From Monarcha castaneiventris obscurior (Eukaryota > Chordata > Aves > Passeriformes > Monarchidae), in assembly GCA_026261815.1 (NCBI GenBank), contig JAMPIT010000539.1:3922501-3986500 (forward strand): a DNA stretch of 64,000 bases, in the 5' to 3' direction. How positions within the stretch are numbered: the first letter of the stretch is position 1; each line of letters begins with the position of its first letter. The position numbers and the translations under genes are program-made. Of this stretch, positions 22,806 to 33,720 are shown in pieces. The notes below the pieces were generated by a model. It worked only from the letters and a program-made list of their open reading frames with translations. It had not been told where the DNA came from and made no database searches.

Positions 22806-24764
22806 AGAGCCGCAGGGATCCGGTCCTAGCGAGGCCTTGTGGCTCTGGCTGCCAGCCCGGGTGGGAGGGAGTCCGTCACCATTGAAGGCTGTAGGAATAA
22901 AGCTGCAGAGGCAGGAGGATGACAGCAGGAGGGGATTCAGCCTCCTCCACTCAGCAACCCCTGGGTCCTAAAGCCCTGCAGCCGGAGCCAGGCAGCTCCA
23001 GCACTGGAGCGCAAGAGCAGCTCATCCTCTTGTTTCCTTGCGTGTTCCATAAATCGCCCACAGGAAGCCGAAACGGAGTCAATTCTAGGGATGTGGGATG
23101 GCAGCCAAAGGCAGAGCACAGTTGCTCATTAGTGGTAAAACAAGGACATGTTAGCAGAGGGCACGGGAGTAACGTGCTGGGGAGGAGAAGTGGGCAGGGG
23201 TCTCCTGAACATAGAGAGATTTCAGTTTCAGATATTCAGATGCTCATACACAGCAAACAACATATTGCTTCATTTATTTGTGCCGGGAAAGGAAAAGAAA
23301 TGTTTTGTCCCTGTGGCACTCCTGGAACCTGATGCTCAAAAAGGAGGGTGAAGCCACTTGTGCCACCCACCCCCACTGCAGATAAAACATATCCTGTGTG
23401 TTCAGCTCTCCAGAGGCCAGTGGAAAGGTTTTATGATCCTCTATTACTTTCTAATTTAAAGTCATTGTCTGCCATGCAATTAATGTGACAAATTTCCTTT
23501 TGACCAAAACCTAGCAGAAATCTACTCAGATCTCACAGTGAGAAACCAAGGTATAATTACACAAAAAAGAACTGCTGGAATACTGCATCCTTTGATATAA
23601 AATGAAAACAAGAGGCTGCAACAGCGTGTAAAAACCTACACCCATGGGATAGTGCAAGAGTAACACTTGTATGCCTGTCAGGAGTCTCATCATCACTCCC
23701 TTCATGGTATAGTAATTTTCAAGTCCTAAACACATGTATTTCAAGGCCCCATGGCTTGAGAAGTGGTTAATGTTATTATTCAAATCTCAGGACTGGAATT
23801 GAAAGTCTGAAAAATATAGGCAGCTCTCCCAGTTTCCTTGGGAGTTTATCAGCCTTGATTCAAAACATTCTGAGACACAACACAAGGGAACTCTGCTCAC
23901 TCAGACTCCCCTCCCCATTACAACAGCTCCATCTCTGGAAGAGCTGGAGAAATGTAACAACACTGTGAGCAGGACAGGACACATTTAAAACAGAAGAAAA
24001 ACTTCAATTAGCTATTGCAGAACATCCTGAAGAGGAAAAATACCGCAGCTGACATTTTCACAGGGCACTTCATATTTAGGCACCAGCAATCGTTAGTGGT
24101 GAAGGGGGAGACAGGTGTGGAAAGACAGACACTGAAATCTGTTCTCTTCATTTTGTTTTCTAGAAAAATCTCATTGCCGAAGCCAGTGCCTCCTCCGGGC
24201 AGGGACCCCAACAAAGGAATCCCTGGGCTTTCATACTCTTCCATCCTAAATCTCCCACCCCTTGCACAACAGTTCTGACCAGTGGAAAATTGGTGTCTTC
24301 TCATTGTTCATTGGTTTGTGCAGAATCCGTGGGTGAGAAGCCACCCACCCCCAGCCAGCGCCGAAGTCCCGTGTCCTTTGTTAGGCACAAGATCAGTGCC
24401 CATTCACGGCTCCTTGCCTGGGGCTCCAGCGATTTCCCACTATCCAGGGCACAATTTGCAGCTGGAACACCGGCCCTGGGCATATTCCTCAACACAGGGA
24501 GAGTATTTTCCAGGCTGCTTTAACCAGCAGCCCAAGGTTTGCAGGGGAAGGGTGATGAAATGCTACAGAGAACCTTTTCACCCCAGAAATCCAAGTAGTT
24601 CTCTACAGAACAGTGTTTCTAGGCAACCCAAAGTAAGAGAAAAACCAAAACTATTTATTTTTATACAACTTTCCAGGAAATAAGTTAAAATCCTAACTAC
24701 ATTGGCTCTTGAGGACAGCAGGAGGTTGCTCCCCAGGCTCTCAGAGCTCACACCTGCCTCCTTG
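22806..24764. other. intergenic between TMEM35A and TRMT2B
   Basis: The right flank of TMEM35A is moderately GC-rich and should contain its 5' UTR and promoter, but no TATA box or clear start is visible. Further right is unremarkable sequence until a dispersed repeat at 24366-24580, then the TRMT2B stop. No polyadenylation signal for TRMT2B stands out. No additional gene was recognised. Confidence 0.45.
24366..24580 (+). repeat. dispersed repeat, copy A
   Basis: This shares about 200 bp with 43183-43390 in the same orientation. Common blocks are 'cagtgcccattc', 'ctccttgcctgg', 'ctccagc', 'atttccca' with 'tatccagggc', 'gccctgggcatattc' and, at the end, 'agagaacctttt'. Length and two-copy presence suggest a transposable element, but the family was not recognised. 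Confidence 0.65.
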
Positions 24765-27700
24765 TCAGCGGGTGAACAGCAGCACCAGCTCACAATGCAC
24801 AGTGTGAGGAAACATGTCAAAAGGAACAGCCAACACGGGGGTAAATGGCTCCCCTGCCAGCTTCTTCCGTGGGTCAGGTGGGCAGCACAGCCTGTGGGAA
24901 GCAAAGAGCATCCTTTAGACCAGAAGCAGAAGCCTTCCCACCACTGGTATCACAGTCCAAAGGGGATCCACAAAGGAGGTATCATGTGTTTGAGTAGCAT
25001 TCCCCACTCTGCAGCTGACACAGGCTGAGGTGTGGAACCATCAACACTGAATCCCAAACCAGCTCTGACAAGCTGAACAGTCAGTGGCAAGTTTAAAGCT
25101 CCCTTTCTCACAAGCCATCCCAGCTGAAAGACACTAAATTTTCGGTTTTGCACTGCTTTCATGCCTACCTGCAGATTTATCACCTGGGTCTACCCCAGAT
25201 AAAGGCTGACCAGATAAAGCTACACGATTAACCCCTAAGCAGGTGACAAATCCCCTTGGCTTCGCTCTCTTGGCTAGGGGCCAACCTTCCTGCAGTGAAC
25301 CCATGGACTCTATCCCACATCTAGATGTGCTTTATTTTTGGAGGAGGATGCACAATGTCATTGTGCCACGTTTGCATTATTTTCTATTCCTCTCTGATGC
25401 CTTGTCTGGACTTAACAGGGTCTGTCACTGAGGTCAGTAAGAAGGAGGACAGAGCTCACTCAAGGAAGTTCCTCATGGCTTCGCCCTCTGGCTTGCAGGA
25501 GATGTAGAGCAGCCTGCGGATGGACCTGCAGTTCCGGATGGCTCGTACAACCCTGGAATCTGCAAAAACAGACACCCTGCTTTCCCAGGGACCCACCACC
25601 ACCCTGAGCTCTCCAGAAGGAATGGCTGCACAGCATCACAGAACTGCACTGAACTGTCAAACACACAGATGCATATTTTGCCATGTCCTGTCTCAGTGCA
25701 GTCCCTCAGGAGGCCAAGGATGCAACCCACACCACTGACAGCTTAGCCAGTTTGGCCAGCAGCGCAGAGCAATGGGAGAAGTCCCTCTGCTTCCCAGGGG
25801 GATGGAGGATGAGAGAAAAATGTTACTCAGTTAAGCAAAGGCACATAAAACCTTCCACACACACTTGTGAGAGTGCATCTGGGCACCAGCACCAGTGTGT
25901 GACTTCCCAGTACACACTGGAGGGAGTCCAGGGGAGACCTCTGAGACAGTTCGAGGGCTGGGTTATTCAACCTGGGGAAGAGAAAGTAAGCAAGGACCCA
26001 TTTGCTATCTTCAGGGACCTCATGGGGGATTACTGACAACTGAGAATCTTCTCAGAGGAGCATGAGAAGGGGATGAGAAGCAATAGATGTATGGCAGCAA
26101 GGAAAAATTCTGATTAAATATATTAGGGAAGACATTTTTAGGAGAGGGGAGACACCCTTGGACACATTCAAACCTCAGCTAGGCTTTATAGCCCTATGCA
26201 ACTTTACAAAACTCTGAAGCTGGCCTTGCTATAGTTGGGAGATTGCACCACAGACCTCCAGAGGTCCCTTCTCTCCTAAATAATTGTGCGAGCCTGTGAA
26301 AAACGGAGAGAAAATTAGAGCTAAAGAGAAAGCATAATGAAGGCACTGAAAACAGCAGGCTCTATGGGATTTTAGCTGCTGTCAGCAACAAGAAACTAGA
26401 GACTAAGCTAGGAAAGGGTTTGGAGCCAGTGTAACAGGTCTCACAGAACTTATTCAAAACTCTCTGTTTACAAGATGAAAATAAATAGCATTTTCTCTCA
26501 CGTAGGCCAGCCCGAGAGGGGTTCACCACAGCAACAAGCGGTCGGGCATCCTCCCACGATGCCAGGAGTTGTGGCAACACAGCCTCTGCCTTTCCACTGT
26601 GAAACTCACAGTTTGAGATCCCTGTGAAACCAAAAAGCAGCCACATGAACTGAGTCTCACCAAGAGTTAGGTATAACATGAACCACCCTTTGCTGTGTGA
26701 AGGTAACTGGTTAGGGTCCCTCTGCTCACTTCTACTCCAGTTTTTCAGCATTTAGTTCGAAACGTTTTGCCACAGCAGTTTGGACTCACCATTGAATGCT
26801 GCATTCCACTCAGCATCCTCTACTGCCTTCTCCACCACCTCAACACCAATGACCTTGGACACTCGGTGAGCCAGAGAGAGACCAATTGTACCTGGAAACA
26901 CGGGAAGCAAAAATACTCCATATATATTCATGCTGCAGAAACAGGCCTTTACCTAGCGAGGATCAGCTCTGGAATGCCAAGCTCTGGAAGCCCAGAAGCC
27001 CACCTGTTCCACAGCAGATGTCAAGGAGGACAGTGTCCCCTGCAGCCTGGCAGAGCTCCCCAACTGCCTGGTACAGAACTTCTGCTCCAGCCGTGTTGAC
27101 TTGGAAAAAGGCATCCGGAGAGATGCGGAACTTCAGGCCAAGCAGTTCTTCAAATATGTGTGGTGATCCGTGGAGGAGCTGGAAGGGGGACTGCTCGTGG
27201 GAGCAGCGTGTCATGGTGCTGGCACATCACACAAAAACCAGCTGTTAGAAGGCAGCAGAGAGGAGCTGCTTTCCATTCCCAGGGTGCTCATGGGCAGCAA
27301 AGGATAGTTCTTCCCCTCAGCAACTTTTATTTCATGGGAGCCTTTCAACAAGATTAAAGAATTTTGATTCTTTGTAAGGGATCTGTGACTTGCACAGCCT
27401 AAATTTCATTACAAGGATCAAAATGACTTAGCAGAAGGCAGCATTCCTCAGGTCTATTCCCCCTATTTTGCTGTCCATGTAATTTACTGTCTTGGGATAG
27501 TCACTGGAAGTTTTTTCTTTAGTTTCCCAGACTCATAATTCCCATGAGGTAGAGCCATAGTGTGTTCAAATATTTCAAGTCTGGAAAAATAAAAGATGGG
27601 GCCATCTAAAGCCACATCTTCAGGAGGGATCCAAACATCTGTCATTCTCTTCCAGCACTCCCTGAACTGGTGGAATTTGAATTTGGTCAGAGAGGGGGTA

Positions 27701-30700
27701 GAAGAAGGAGGTGGCTTTGTTTCCACTTATTCCGCTTGTCGAGGCATTTACCTCTCTTGGAAATAAAGTGAAGTCAAGGCACAGACTGCTCCAGGCCCAC
27801 ACGTGAAGAACTCCTTCAGCAATGCTTTCTGAGTAGCCAGTGCCTCCTGTCAGGAGTGAGAAAGGAAAAGTAACCTGATCAGACCCCTCTCCCCAGCAAT
27901 ACATGCAGCAGGCTCAGCTCAGCCAGATGTCTGCTGTGCCTCCTGCCCTGTCCTCGTGCTCACCTGGCCCAGCTCCTGGGGGTGGAAGGTGATGATGGCC
28001 ATGGTGTGGCCACAGCTCGTGGTGCGAACCACGAGCTCCCGCCAGTGTCCTCCTTCATGGAAAAGAATGCAGGAGTCCAGGGGGGAGCGACAGATGAACT
28101 CCTCATAGCACTGAGAGGAATGGAAATGACACCTTTAGTACCCTGAAGAAAACTGCCCTGCTCTTAGCCCCCCAGACAGGCAGCCCTTCCACCACTGTGA
28201 TCTGCTTTTTCTGTTTGATTTCAATACGTTGGGTGAAAGCTCCTTCCAGGCTCTTGAAAGAGAACACATTTTAATAATTTCAATTTGCAGTTCTTACGTA
28301 TTTTAATAGATCGGCAGGAATTCATTGTCACTTGATTAACTTCATTACTCAGGAAAGTTTAGGGGCTGCAATATTAACATGTGAGTTTTTATAAAAGTAT
28401 TTATCCACTAACTAGAATCAGACACGAAACTTTTCAGAACATGAAAATGGACTTGAAAACACGGCATAATTAAAATTACAGTGTTCTCCCAATTAAGACT
28501 GATTGCAGTCTCTCTATTCCACAGTCAAGGGACAGACATGACTTATTTATTTACCTGGGCTACTTGTTTGTGTTTTGAGGGTATGTTCTCCACATGGTTG
28601 GCTTTCACACAGACAATGTTTCTTTCTGGAGAGAGATGGACAGGTATTTAATTGCTCTGGTTCAGGGCATGGAAACCACTGTAGCATCTGACATGACAAA
28701 CATGGAGAGTCCTTTCCCCATTTCCACAGCCCATGCCAGCAGTTTCCTATGAGTTTCTTGTCCTGCACTGACCTCTGCCAGTTCCTACATACAACCCCAC
28801 AGTTTTGGGGTTCCCGTCTGGTCCTCGGTTCACAGAGAAAGTCGATTTGTTTCGGTAGCCATTAATGATGGGCTGGGGGAGAAAAGAAGGAAAAGTAAAG
28901 CCTCGGATGGAAAGAAAAAGCAATGGAGGAAAGCCAAACCCCAGCCTGGTTGTTCTGCTGCCAACATGGGAAGATGTATGTGAATGGGCAAAACACACAA
29001 ACAGAGCTTGTGCACAAGAGCCCCAGTACTGCCCCTTGGGGACAAGAAGTGGCTCCCTGTGACAGAATGGTGACAGGTTTACCAGGGAGGCCTTGGGCAC
29101 AAAAAAGGGTTCCCAAGCACTGGGCTTATTTCACTCTCGGGCAGTCACAGGCTGCAAAGCACAAGTTAGCAAGCACTGCCACAGACACTCTGGAACCAAA
29201 TGATGCCCCCCATGAGACTCTCGAGCTGTTGAGTGAGAGACTGTTCGTGGCTCAGAGGGGAGAGCATTCCCAGGGACACTCACCGAAGGGACTACAGGCT
29301 GGAGAGGACAGCAGAGCCCACCAGGTTTCTGTGCATCTATTCCCAACTCCTCAAGACGAGATGCCAGTGTCTGCAAAATCTTCCTCTGGCTTTCATACTT
29401 TACCTGCAGAGGAGTTCTAAGGCAGAAACACTCTCACAGGACCACACGACGGTGGGCAGCTCTTCATCACCCACCCCTGGGGAGTCCAACAGGAGGAAAA
29501 ACTGCAAGTGAAAATACAGCCCCAGAGGAACTCTGCCTTTTCCATAACCACAGCTGCTTGGAGAAGCAGGAAGAAAGAAAAATTCTGTGTCTGTGGTCCC
29601 CAAATGCTGACCTGGAACACTTTGTCTAACCTGGAGCCCCAGTGAAGCAGAGCAGTCCCACAGAGCACAGGATCACTGTGCAAGTGCCCATCCTCTGTAC
29701 CATAAGGAACCTCTCAGTTCCATCCTTCAGGACAACAGGATTAAAGCAGCAGTAAATGGGGTCTGAACAGTTTGCAGCATTAAGGTGCTAAGAGCTATTG
29801 CTCAAGGGGATAGGAGGGACAGCTGGGGAAAAACAGCAGAGAAAAGTCTGTGTAAACACATCTTACCTGCAGCTGCTCTTGGTAGGGAAGTCTCCACAAG
29901 GGTGTCACTGCATTTGCTAACCTGGAAAGCACAAGAGCAAGGCATTGCCCAGAGCTACTTGACTCCTGATTCCTATGGCATAACATCCCTGTCAGCTACT
30001 TCATGGGCAGGACTGTTGTGGTGTGGGCTCTGCACCAGGGCTGGCTGTGAACACCCAGACCCCCAGGGAGCCACAGTGAAATAAACAGTTTGTGTGCAGC
30101 AGGCAGGGAATTTCAAGCTGCCCACTCTCACTGACCTGGCCACCCACACAGAAGTAGTTTAGAGACAAATCTCAGAACTTGCCACTACTCGTATCCAAAG
30201 CAGAACAAAATACGTAAAAGCTGGTAAAAAAAAAAAAAAAAAAAAAAGACACACCTACCCTAAAAAGACCCCCAAAAAAGAGGTGAGGTTGATATGATTC
30301 ACTCATCACTGACTCCCTGAGCCCATGTAGAACACCACCCCGCAGCTATTGCTTACTAGGATTTTTGGAGCTGCTTCCAAAGCACCCAGTGCAAACTATT
30401 TTGAGGTCCAGGACTGCAAATCAAATGGACTATCACTTTTTGCTTGCCAATACGGCAACTTATCTGCTCCTTTCCTCTCAGAACTTTTCATTTGTCTTCT
30501 CCACTATCCCATCCCCAGACCAGACTCCAGGCAAACAAGCCGAGCCCTGGTTCTTCTATTCCTACTGGCTATAACTAAACCCCCCAACCCACCACCTTCA
30601 CAGCTCTAGGTGCTTGCTGCTTTGAAAGCAAGCTTGGTTATTTTGGAAAAGCCCTACCTCTCCTCCCAGGCCGACTGTGGCAGGCTGCAGCTCTCCCTGG

Positions 30701-30833
30701 CCTTTTTCTTCCCTTTCCCCGCTGCTGCCGTGGTTGTCGCCAGGCTGCGGTGCCGAGCGGGCGGGCGGAGCAGGGCGAGCGGCGGAGGGCGCAGGGGGCA
30801 GCGCGGTGGCCTCAACACGCGGGACAGAGCCAT
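24765..30833 (-). CDS. TRMT2B: tRNA (uracil-5-)-methyltransferase homolog B, complete
   Basis: TRMT2B is the TrmA/RumA-family enzyme that makes 5-methyluridine in mitochondrial tRNA and 12S rRNA using S-adenosylmethionine. Twelve coding exons, in order: 30658-30833, 29867-29921, 29284-29403, 28773-28872, 28555-28625, 27964-28110, 27752-27846, 27004-27218, 26790-26891, 26502-26621, 25460-25559, 24765-24891; 1428 bp, 475 residues (human about 504), phases consistent. The Arg/Pro/Leu-rich start MALSRVLRPPR looks like a mitochondrial targeting peptide and is the first ATG, in the context gccATGG. The SAM-binding loop DICCGTGTIGLSLA begins near residue 321. The expected catalytic Cys is in ISCKPEG (about residue 422) and the expected general base Glu in HCELVLLF (about 468). 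The usual DPPR motif reads NPSRAG, resembling the mammalian form. For exon 25460-25559 the acceptor before ATTCCAGG was chosen because it restores the length conserved with human. Confidence 0.95.
25918..26285 (+). mobile_element. old CR1 LINE fragment
   Basis: It retains the CR1 order 'gtccaggggagacctctgag', 'gggacctcatgg', 'aaacctcagctaggcttta', 'gaagctggccttgctatag' and 'ccagaggtcccttct', with heavy decay. It is in plus orientation within the TRMT2B intron between exons 25460-25559 and 26502-26621. Less certain than the CENPI copies. Confidence 0.65.
30223..30247 (+). repeat. poly(A) tract, about 25 bp
   Basis: An uninterrupted A run on the plus strand in the first TRMT2B intron. No SINE or retrocopy is recognisable directly upstream, so I call it a simple repeat. 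Confidence 0.85.
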
Positions 30834-30900
30834 GGCGAGGGGCGAGGGGCGAGGGACTGCGCCCACGGCGGGACCCGAGCAGCGGCACGGGCTGGGAACC

Positions 30901-31313
30901 GGCCCCGCTCCGGGAGGCGACAGGACCCGCTCCGGGAGGGAACAGGACCCGCTCCGGGAGTGAACCGGCCCCGCTCCGGGAGGGGACAGGACCCGCTCCG
31001 GGAGTGAACCGGCCCCGCTCCGGGAGGCGACAGGACCCGCTCCGGGACGGAACAGGACCCGCTCCGGGAGGCGACAGGACCCGCTTCGGGAGGGGACAGG
31101 ACGGGCTCCGGGAGTGAACCGGCCCCGCTCCGGGAAGGGACAGGACGGGCTCCGGGACGGAACCGGCCCCGCTCCGGGAAGGGACAGGACGGGCTCCGGG
31201 AGTGAACCGGCCCCGCTCCGGGAAGGGACAGGACGGGCTCCGGGACGGAACCGGCCCCGCTCCGGGAGGGGACAGGACCCGCTCCGGGAGGGGACAGGAC
31301 CGGCCCCGGCAGT
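30901..31313. repeat. 22-bp GC-rich minisatellite upstream of TRMT2B
   Basis: The core 'cgctccggga' recurs at an exact 22-bp spacing (30906, 30928, 30950 and on) for roughly 18-19 units. Variants alternate between 'ggcgacaggac', 'gtgaaccggcc' and 'cggaacaggac'. The array begins about 70 bp upstream of the TRMT2B start codon, so it lies in the 5' UTR or promoter. A 300-residue-plus open frame across it on the minus strand is a by-product of composition. Confidence 0.95.
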
Positions 31314-32055
31314 GACCCCGGCGGCCGGCGGCGAGCGGAAGGGGCGCGCTGAGAGCCGCGGTGCCGCCGCTCCGGGCGGTGCTGGTGGCCCAGGGACCTC
31401 CCCGCGCCCGCCCCGCGCTCCTCGGCCCGGGCTGCCTGCGGAACCCGGAGGGTGCGGAACCGGGCGGTGCTGGGGAGGGCCGTGCTTTCACCCCTGTGCT
31501 GGGTAGCAAAGCGCTGAGCCGGCCTGGGAAAGGCTGAAGGCTCAGTGCCACCGAGCCTGTGCGATGGTGATGTGCAGGAAATGGGATGCTCAGGAGGGAG
31601 GTCTGGCTGCCGTGTCAGCTCGGCTCGCAGGGTACGTGCATTTGGGTACGTGTGGTCATATGGAGAGGAGGGCAGGAACAGCCTCTCCCAGCCAGCCCAG
31701 GGGTCTGCTCAGCCCAGGCCGTGACTCCAGCAGATGCTCAGGGAAAAGCAAGGAGCAGGGAAGCACACATGGTCCCGCGCTCACTTAATCTCTCCATCAC
31801 GAAATGTTTTCAGCGCTGGAGATTGCCCGAGTCAGACGTGGTTTATCTAGACGCCAAGAGTTCTTTTGTCCAAGTGTTCACCTATCACTCTTTGACACCT
31901 AAAATCCCATTCCTAAAAGGCTGTGCTGCCACACATCCTTTGGCCAGGAGGCTCACCCACCCACCTGCTACCATTTGGGTGAACTGTTCTTGTGTGAATC
32001 TGGCCGCTGCGGTTACCCCAAAGAGCTCCAGAGCCTGGCACGCTCCCCGCCCGCT
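31314..32055. other. intergenic between TRMT2B and F8A
   Basis: The first 200 bp are GC-rich and could be part of a TRMT2B promoter; the remainder has lower GC. No exon of a known family was recognised on either strand. This is the junction between the two human-X-like synteny blocks. Confidence 0.45.
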
Positions 32056-32103
32056 CTCGATCCCGCTCCCGATCCCGCTCCCGGTCCCGCTCCCGGTCCC
32101 GGT
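32056..32103. repeat. 12-bp tandem repeat upstream of F8A
   Basis: Four units of the type 'cgatcccgctcc' or 'cggtcccgctcc' follow each other directly, about 300 bp before the F8A start codon. Confidence 0.8.
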
Positions 32104-32169
32104 GGGGCCGGAGCAGGAGCAGGAGCGTGGGTCCTCCCGTCCGCAAGGGGGCGCAACACTGCTCAGGCC

Positions 32170-32372
32170 CGCCGCTTTTGGCCACGCCCCATGGGCGGGG
32201 TCTCTCCGTATAACCCCGCCCACACAAGCAGTGACGCCTGGGACGCGCTGTCTGCAGCCGCCGCGCCCTGGCCACGCCCCAGGGCGCGAGCCGCCGGCGC
32301 GGGCGCTGATTGGGCGGCGTCGCGCGGCGTCGCGCGGCCCGGCGCGGCGCGTCAGTTCCGTGCGGGCCCGCG
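32170..32372 (+). promoter_or_regulatory. F8A1: putative F8A promoter: GC boxes and inverted CCAAT
   Basis: Two 'gccacgcccc' elements (32181-32190 and 32271-32280), matching KLF/Sp-type GC boxes, and an inverted CCAAT box (attgg, 32309-32313) lie 60-190 bp upstream of the F8A ATG in CpG-rich DNA. A 'ccgtataacc' string near 32207 is a weak TATA-like match. Transcription start is not visible. Confidence 0.55.
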
Positions 32373-33446
32373 ATGCTGTCGGCGGGCGGCGGCTCCGGCC
32401 CCGCCGGGGCGGGCGGCTCCGGGCCGGGGCTCGGCGGGGACGGCGATTTCCTCTCGCGGTACCGGCTGGTGTCGGCCAAGCTGCGGCGGCGGTTCCTGCG
32501 GAAGCCGAACGTGGCGGAGGCGGCGGAGCAGTTCGCGGCGCTGGCGCGGGAGCTGCGCGCCCAGGAGAGCCTGCCCTACGCGGCCTGGTGCCAGCTGGCC
32601 GTGGCGCGCTGCGCCCAGAGCCTGTTCCACGGCCCCGCCGAGGCGGCCGCGCTGGCCGAGGCCGCGCGGCTCTTCCTGCGCCAGGAGCGGGACCTGCGGC
32701 AGCGCCTGGGGCTGCGCGGGGGCTTCGGCGAGCACGTGGCGGCGGCGCAGAGCTGCGGGGCCTTCGCCGCCCGCCTGCACCTGGAGCGGGGGCAGCCCGC
32801 GCTGGCGGCCGGGCCGTGCCTGGAGCTGGCGGCCGCGCTCCGCGACACGGCGCAGCCCGCCCGCGCCGCCGCGCCCCTGCAGCGGGCGGCCGAGCTGCTG
32901 ACGGCGGCGCGGCTGCCGCTGCAGGCCCTGCGCTGCCTGGCCGAGCGCGCTTCCTGCCTGCTGCTGGCCCGCGACTACGCCGGGGCGCTGGCCACGCTGA
33001 CGCGGGCGCAGGCGCTGGCCGGGGCCGGGCTGGGCGCTGCGGCCGGGGCCGGGGCCGCGCCCGGCGGCGCCTTCCTGGACGTGCTGGCCCGCTGCGAGGT
33101 GTCGCGGGTGCTGCTGCTGCTCCTGCTGCAGCCGCCGCCCGCCAAGCTGCTGCCCGAGCACGCCCGCACGCTGGAGCAGTACTGCTGGGAGGCGCCCGAC
33201 GGCGGGACGGGCACCGGAACCGGGAGCGGCACCGGCACGGGCGGGGGGCTGCCGCCGGCCGCCAGCTACCTGCCGGCCGAGCTGTTTCTGCTGCTGCAGT
33301 CGGCGGTGCTGGCGTGCCAGGAGAAGGACGCGGAGGCGCTGAAGGCGCTGCAGGGCGAGCTGTGGCCGCTGCTGAGCGCCGAACAGAACCATCTGCTGCA
33401 CCTGGTGCTGCAGGAGATGCTGAGCCCTGCCGGACAGGGGCTCTGA
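32373..33446 (+). CDS. F8A1: F8A / HAP40, 40-kDa huntingtin-associated protein, intronless, complete
   Basis: HAP40 is an alpha-helical TPR-like protein that binds and stabilises huntingtin and has been linked to Rab5 endosome movement. One uninterrupted frame of 357 residues (human 371), intronless as in mammals. The ATG at 32373 is the first in frame, with G at -3. Family stretches are [20 protein letters not shown] near the start, [34 protein letters not shown], and the C-terminal [13 protein letters not shown] ending in GQGL. Codons are strongly GC-biased. Residues about 276-292 form a Gly/Thr/Ser low-complexity run ([15 protein letters not shown]) encoded by an imprecise 'gggcaccgg' repeat; remembered human protein lacks it here and has a Pro-rich loop elsewhere. 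In humans this gene sits inside F8 intron 22; here it stands alone beside DKC1. Confidence 0.95.
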   Translation: MLSAGGGSGPAGAGGSGPGLGGDGDFLSRYRLVSAKLRRRFLRKPNVAEAAEQFAALARELRAQESLPYAAWCQLAVARCAQSLFHGPAEAAALAEAARLFLRQERDLRQRLGLRGGFGEHVAAAQSCGAFAARLHLERGQPALAAGPCLELAAALRDTAQPARAAAPLQRAAELLTAARLPLQALRCLAERASCLLLARDYAGALATLTRAQALAGAGLGAAAGAGAAPGGAFLDVLARCEVSRVLLLLLLQPPPAKLLPEHARTLEQYCWEAPDGGTGTGTGSGTGTGGGLPPAASYLPAELFLLLQSAVLACQEKDAEALKALQGELWPLLSAEQNHLLHLVLQEMLSPAGQGL

Positions 33447-33720
33447 GCGCCGCCGCCCGCAGGAACAGGTCGGACTGGTCGCTTCAGCCGGTGTCAGCAC
33501 AGACTCTTCTTCCGTTATTTATTTTTAATGCGAGTTCTGTAACACAATGAAGTAATGGTTGATGAGAGAATGCGTTCATCTACACGTTTGCCTTGTGTCA
33601 CAGTAAGCTACTCGCTGTACGTACTGGAAGTTGTCATGCTCGGAAAAAGTGTAACTAAAGCAGAAAGGCCGTTTCAGGGCAGAAGGAAACTGTTCATTAA
33701 AAGACTGGCTGCAATTTGCA
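33447..33720 (+). terminator. F8A1: F8A 3' UTR with ATTAAA signal
   Basis: A variant polyadenylation signal ATTAAA lies at 33696-33701, about 250 bp beyond the stop codon, in sequence that turns abruptly from GC-rich to AT-rich. No AATAAA occurs closer. The end is inferred. Confidence 0.4.

Noticed and set aside
25318..25560. Alternative acceptor 7 nt downstream for the TRMT2B exon 25460-25559
   Set aside because: Using it would shift the frame; the upstream acceptor gives the conserved AGLHSRVVRAIRN-like junction.
30834..30866. Upstream extension of TRMT2B beginning at GTG
   Set aside because: The first ATG (30831-30833) has a strong context and gives a targeting-peptide-like start.
30598..31551. 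Minus-strand frame of over 300 codons rich in Pro, Gly, Ser and Arg
   Set aside because: It runs in a different frame through the TRMT2B first exon and the 22-bp minisatellite; composition and repeat explain it.
32310..32372. Upstream extension of F8A beginning at a TTG codon
   Set aside because: The codon is not ATG and the extra residues are unlike the family; the ATG at 32373 has a good context.
32352..33500. Minus-strand frame of about 380 codons opposite F8A
   Set aside because: Antisense shadow of a GC-rich coding exon; Gln/Arg/Leu-rich with no family likeness.
31586..33550. Plus-strand frame of about 650 codons overlapping F8A
   Set aside because: It is an alternate frame of very GC-rich DNA, dominated by Gly, Ala and Arg. 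F8A/HAP40 in the other frame matches its family along its whole length.
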